Source of the DNA: Saccharopolyspora galaxeae
GTDB taxonomy: Bacteria; Actinomycetota; Actinomycetes; Mycobacteriales; Pseudonocardiaceae
DNA length: 64,000 nt
NCBI RefSeq assembly: GCF_016526145.1
Contig: NZ_JADDUE010000012.1
Location: 103,406-167,405 of the forward strand
Reading direction: 5' to 3'
The notes below the pieces were generated by a model. It saw nothing but the letters and a program-made list of their open reading frames with translations. It was not told the origin of the DNA and searched no databases. The position numbers and the translations under genes are program-made. How positions within the stretch are numbered: position 1 is the stretch's first letter; each line of letters begins with the position of its first letter. Shown one piece after another: positions 63,453 through 64,000 of this stretch.

Positions 63453-63845
63453 ATGGCCACCTGGGGCGACATCGCCACTTTCGTCCGCTCCGAGTACAAG
63501 GTCATCGAGGACACCGGCGACGAGATCCGGATCCTCATCGAGTACGAGGACCACCGCAGCCAGGTCATCATGATCTGCCGCGAGGAGCTGGACAAGCGCG
63601 AGGACTGGGTGCAGATCGCCTCGGTGTGCGGCCGCGTCGCGGATGTGGACCTGCACCGGCTGCTCGCGGAGATCGGCGAGACCTCCGTCGTGTGCGGCGC
63701 GGTCATCATGGGCGAGCACGTGGTGCTGCGGCACTCGATCCCGCTGATGAACCTGGACATCAACGAGTTCATCGACCCGCTGACCTTCGTGTCCGACACG
63801 GCGGACCACATCGAAGAAATCTTCTTCGGCGGCGATGGATATTGA
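63453..63845 (+). CDS. YbjN-domain protein
   Basis: A 130-residue protein with a YbjN/T3SS-chaperone-like fold: TFVRSEYKVIEDTGDEIRILIEYEDHRSQVIMI, HRLLAEIGETSVVCGAVIMGEHVVLRHSIPL. GAGGAG lies upstream of ATG 63453. Soluble, acidic, possibly a chaperone-like regulator. It is the last complete gene in the window; a partial repeat and a long inverted repeat follow. Confidence 0.85.
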   Translation: MATWGDIATFVRSEYKVIEDTGDEIRILIEYEDHRSQVIMICREELDKREDWVQIASVCGRVADVDLHRLLAEIGETSVVCGAVIMGEHVVLRHSIPLMNLDINEFIDPLTFVSDTADHIEEIFFGGDGY

Positions 63846-63855
63846 AGATCATTCA

Positions 63856-63883
63856 GAGCGGTTTGCGTGGCGGTGCCGGTAGC
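63856..63883. repeat. Partial copy of the second repeat family
   Basis: GAGCGGTTTGCGTGGCGG with GGTAGC downstream matches the left flank of the element at 42083; the similarity ends at about 63883, well short of the 17-bp inverted repeat found there. Confidence 0.6.
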
Positions 63884-63941
63884 TGTAGTGCCTCGGGAGG
63901 TTGTGAATTTGGAACATGCGGTTGGATGATCTTGGAATAGG

Positions 63942-63999
63942 AAGGACCCCCAGGTTCGGTGTGGATCACCACATCACGCACCGAACGATGGAGGTCCTT
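63942..63999. mobile_element. Possible end of an insertion element (long inverted repeat)
   Basis: AAGGACCCCCAGGTTCGGTG and, after 17 nt, its imperfect complement CACCGAACG...GGAGGTCCTT form an interrupted 20-bp stem. A second complementary pair (AAGATCAT at 63845, ATGATCTT at 63926) lies just upstream. Nothing in the window encodes a transposase; the element would continue beyond base 64000. Confidence 0.4.
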
Positions 64000-64000
64000 G

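Overview
The window is very GC-rich DNA with short gene gaps, many GTG starts and actinobacterial families (XRE/DUF397 pairs, F420/LLM oxidoreductase, mec-cysO-cysM, DUF2017). The block dinG / pncB-clpS-DUF2017-P1 peptidase-mec-cysO-cysM-rhomboid-murI-Rv1339-like-rph-rdgB has the order of M. tuberculosis Rv1329c-Rv1341. Gene content points to a Pseudonocardiales-type actinomycete (Saccharopolyspora-like is a guess); no rRNA or tRNA is present to fix the genus.

Layout. 1-5.4 kb: end of an LLM flavin oxidoreductase, then a tightly overlapping catabolic operon (SnoaL-like protein, aldehyde dehydrogenase, SDR, 3-hydroxyisobutyrate-dehydrogenase-like enzyme) and a further SDR. 5.7-6.7 kb: two paralogous small secreted proteins. 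6.7-11.1 kb: leftward operon bioY / acyl-CoA ligase / thiolase / ECF ATPase / ECF transmembrane protein, the biotin-transport neighbourhood known from B. subtilis yhfUTS plus bioMN. 11.3-14.8 kb: GRAM-like protein, DUF3800 protein and DinG helicase. 14.9-23.3 kb: an accessory island between dinG and pncB, holding a TetR/SDR pair with a clear operator, a berberine-bridge-type flavoprotein, and a cluster built on a C7 sugar-phosphate cyclase (2-epi-5-epi-valiolone synthase type) with a VOC protein, several cupin domains and a CCoAOMT-type O-methyltransferase. This island is the best candidate for an undescribed system, probably a small C7-cyclitol pathway without an aminotransferase. 23.3-37.1 kb: the conserved block (pncB-pncA salvage, ClpS, cysteine synthesis by CysO/CysM/Mec, MurI, RNase PH, RdgB), interrupted by an accessory patch (29.4-32.9 kb: antitoxin-like protein, TetR, PPOX protein, PDR-type reductase, SMP-30) and by an Imm1-like gene. 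37.2-49.4 kb: membrane PH-like proteins, zinc-ribbon and SPFH/GYF proteins, TauE/SafE transporter, Bcp peroxiredoxin, pyruvate oxidase, XRE/DUF397 pair, GT39-like membrane protein. 49.6-53.3 kb: histidine kinase with a frameshifted response regulator, then an AbiEi/AbiEii-type toxin-antitoxin pair. 54-63.8 kb: trypsin-like protease, two more XRE regulators, Cys-rich mini-proteins, PsuG, SGNH hydrolase, a large secreted penicillin-acylase-family enzyme and a YbjN protein.

Three patterns cut across genes. First, ten copies of a 47-51-bp palindrome (outer arm GTGAACGG, core around CCAATCTAG) lie between genes, mostly as pairs that form a larger composite element. Second, at least thirteen genes have a TANNNT box exactly 6-8 nt before the start codon, the signature of leaderless transcripts. 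Third, several divergent promoters carry near-perfect palindromes that look like operators of the neighbouring regulators. The window ends in a long inverted repeat next to a partial copy of a second repeat family, possibly the edge of an insertion element.
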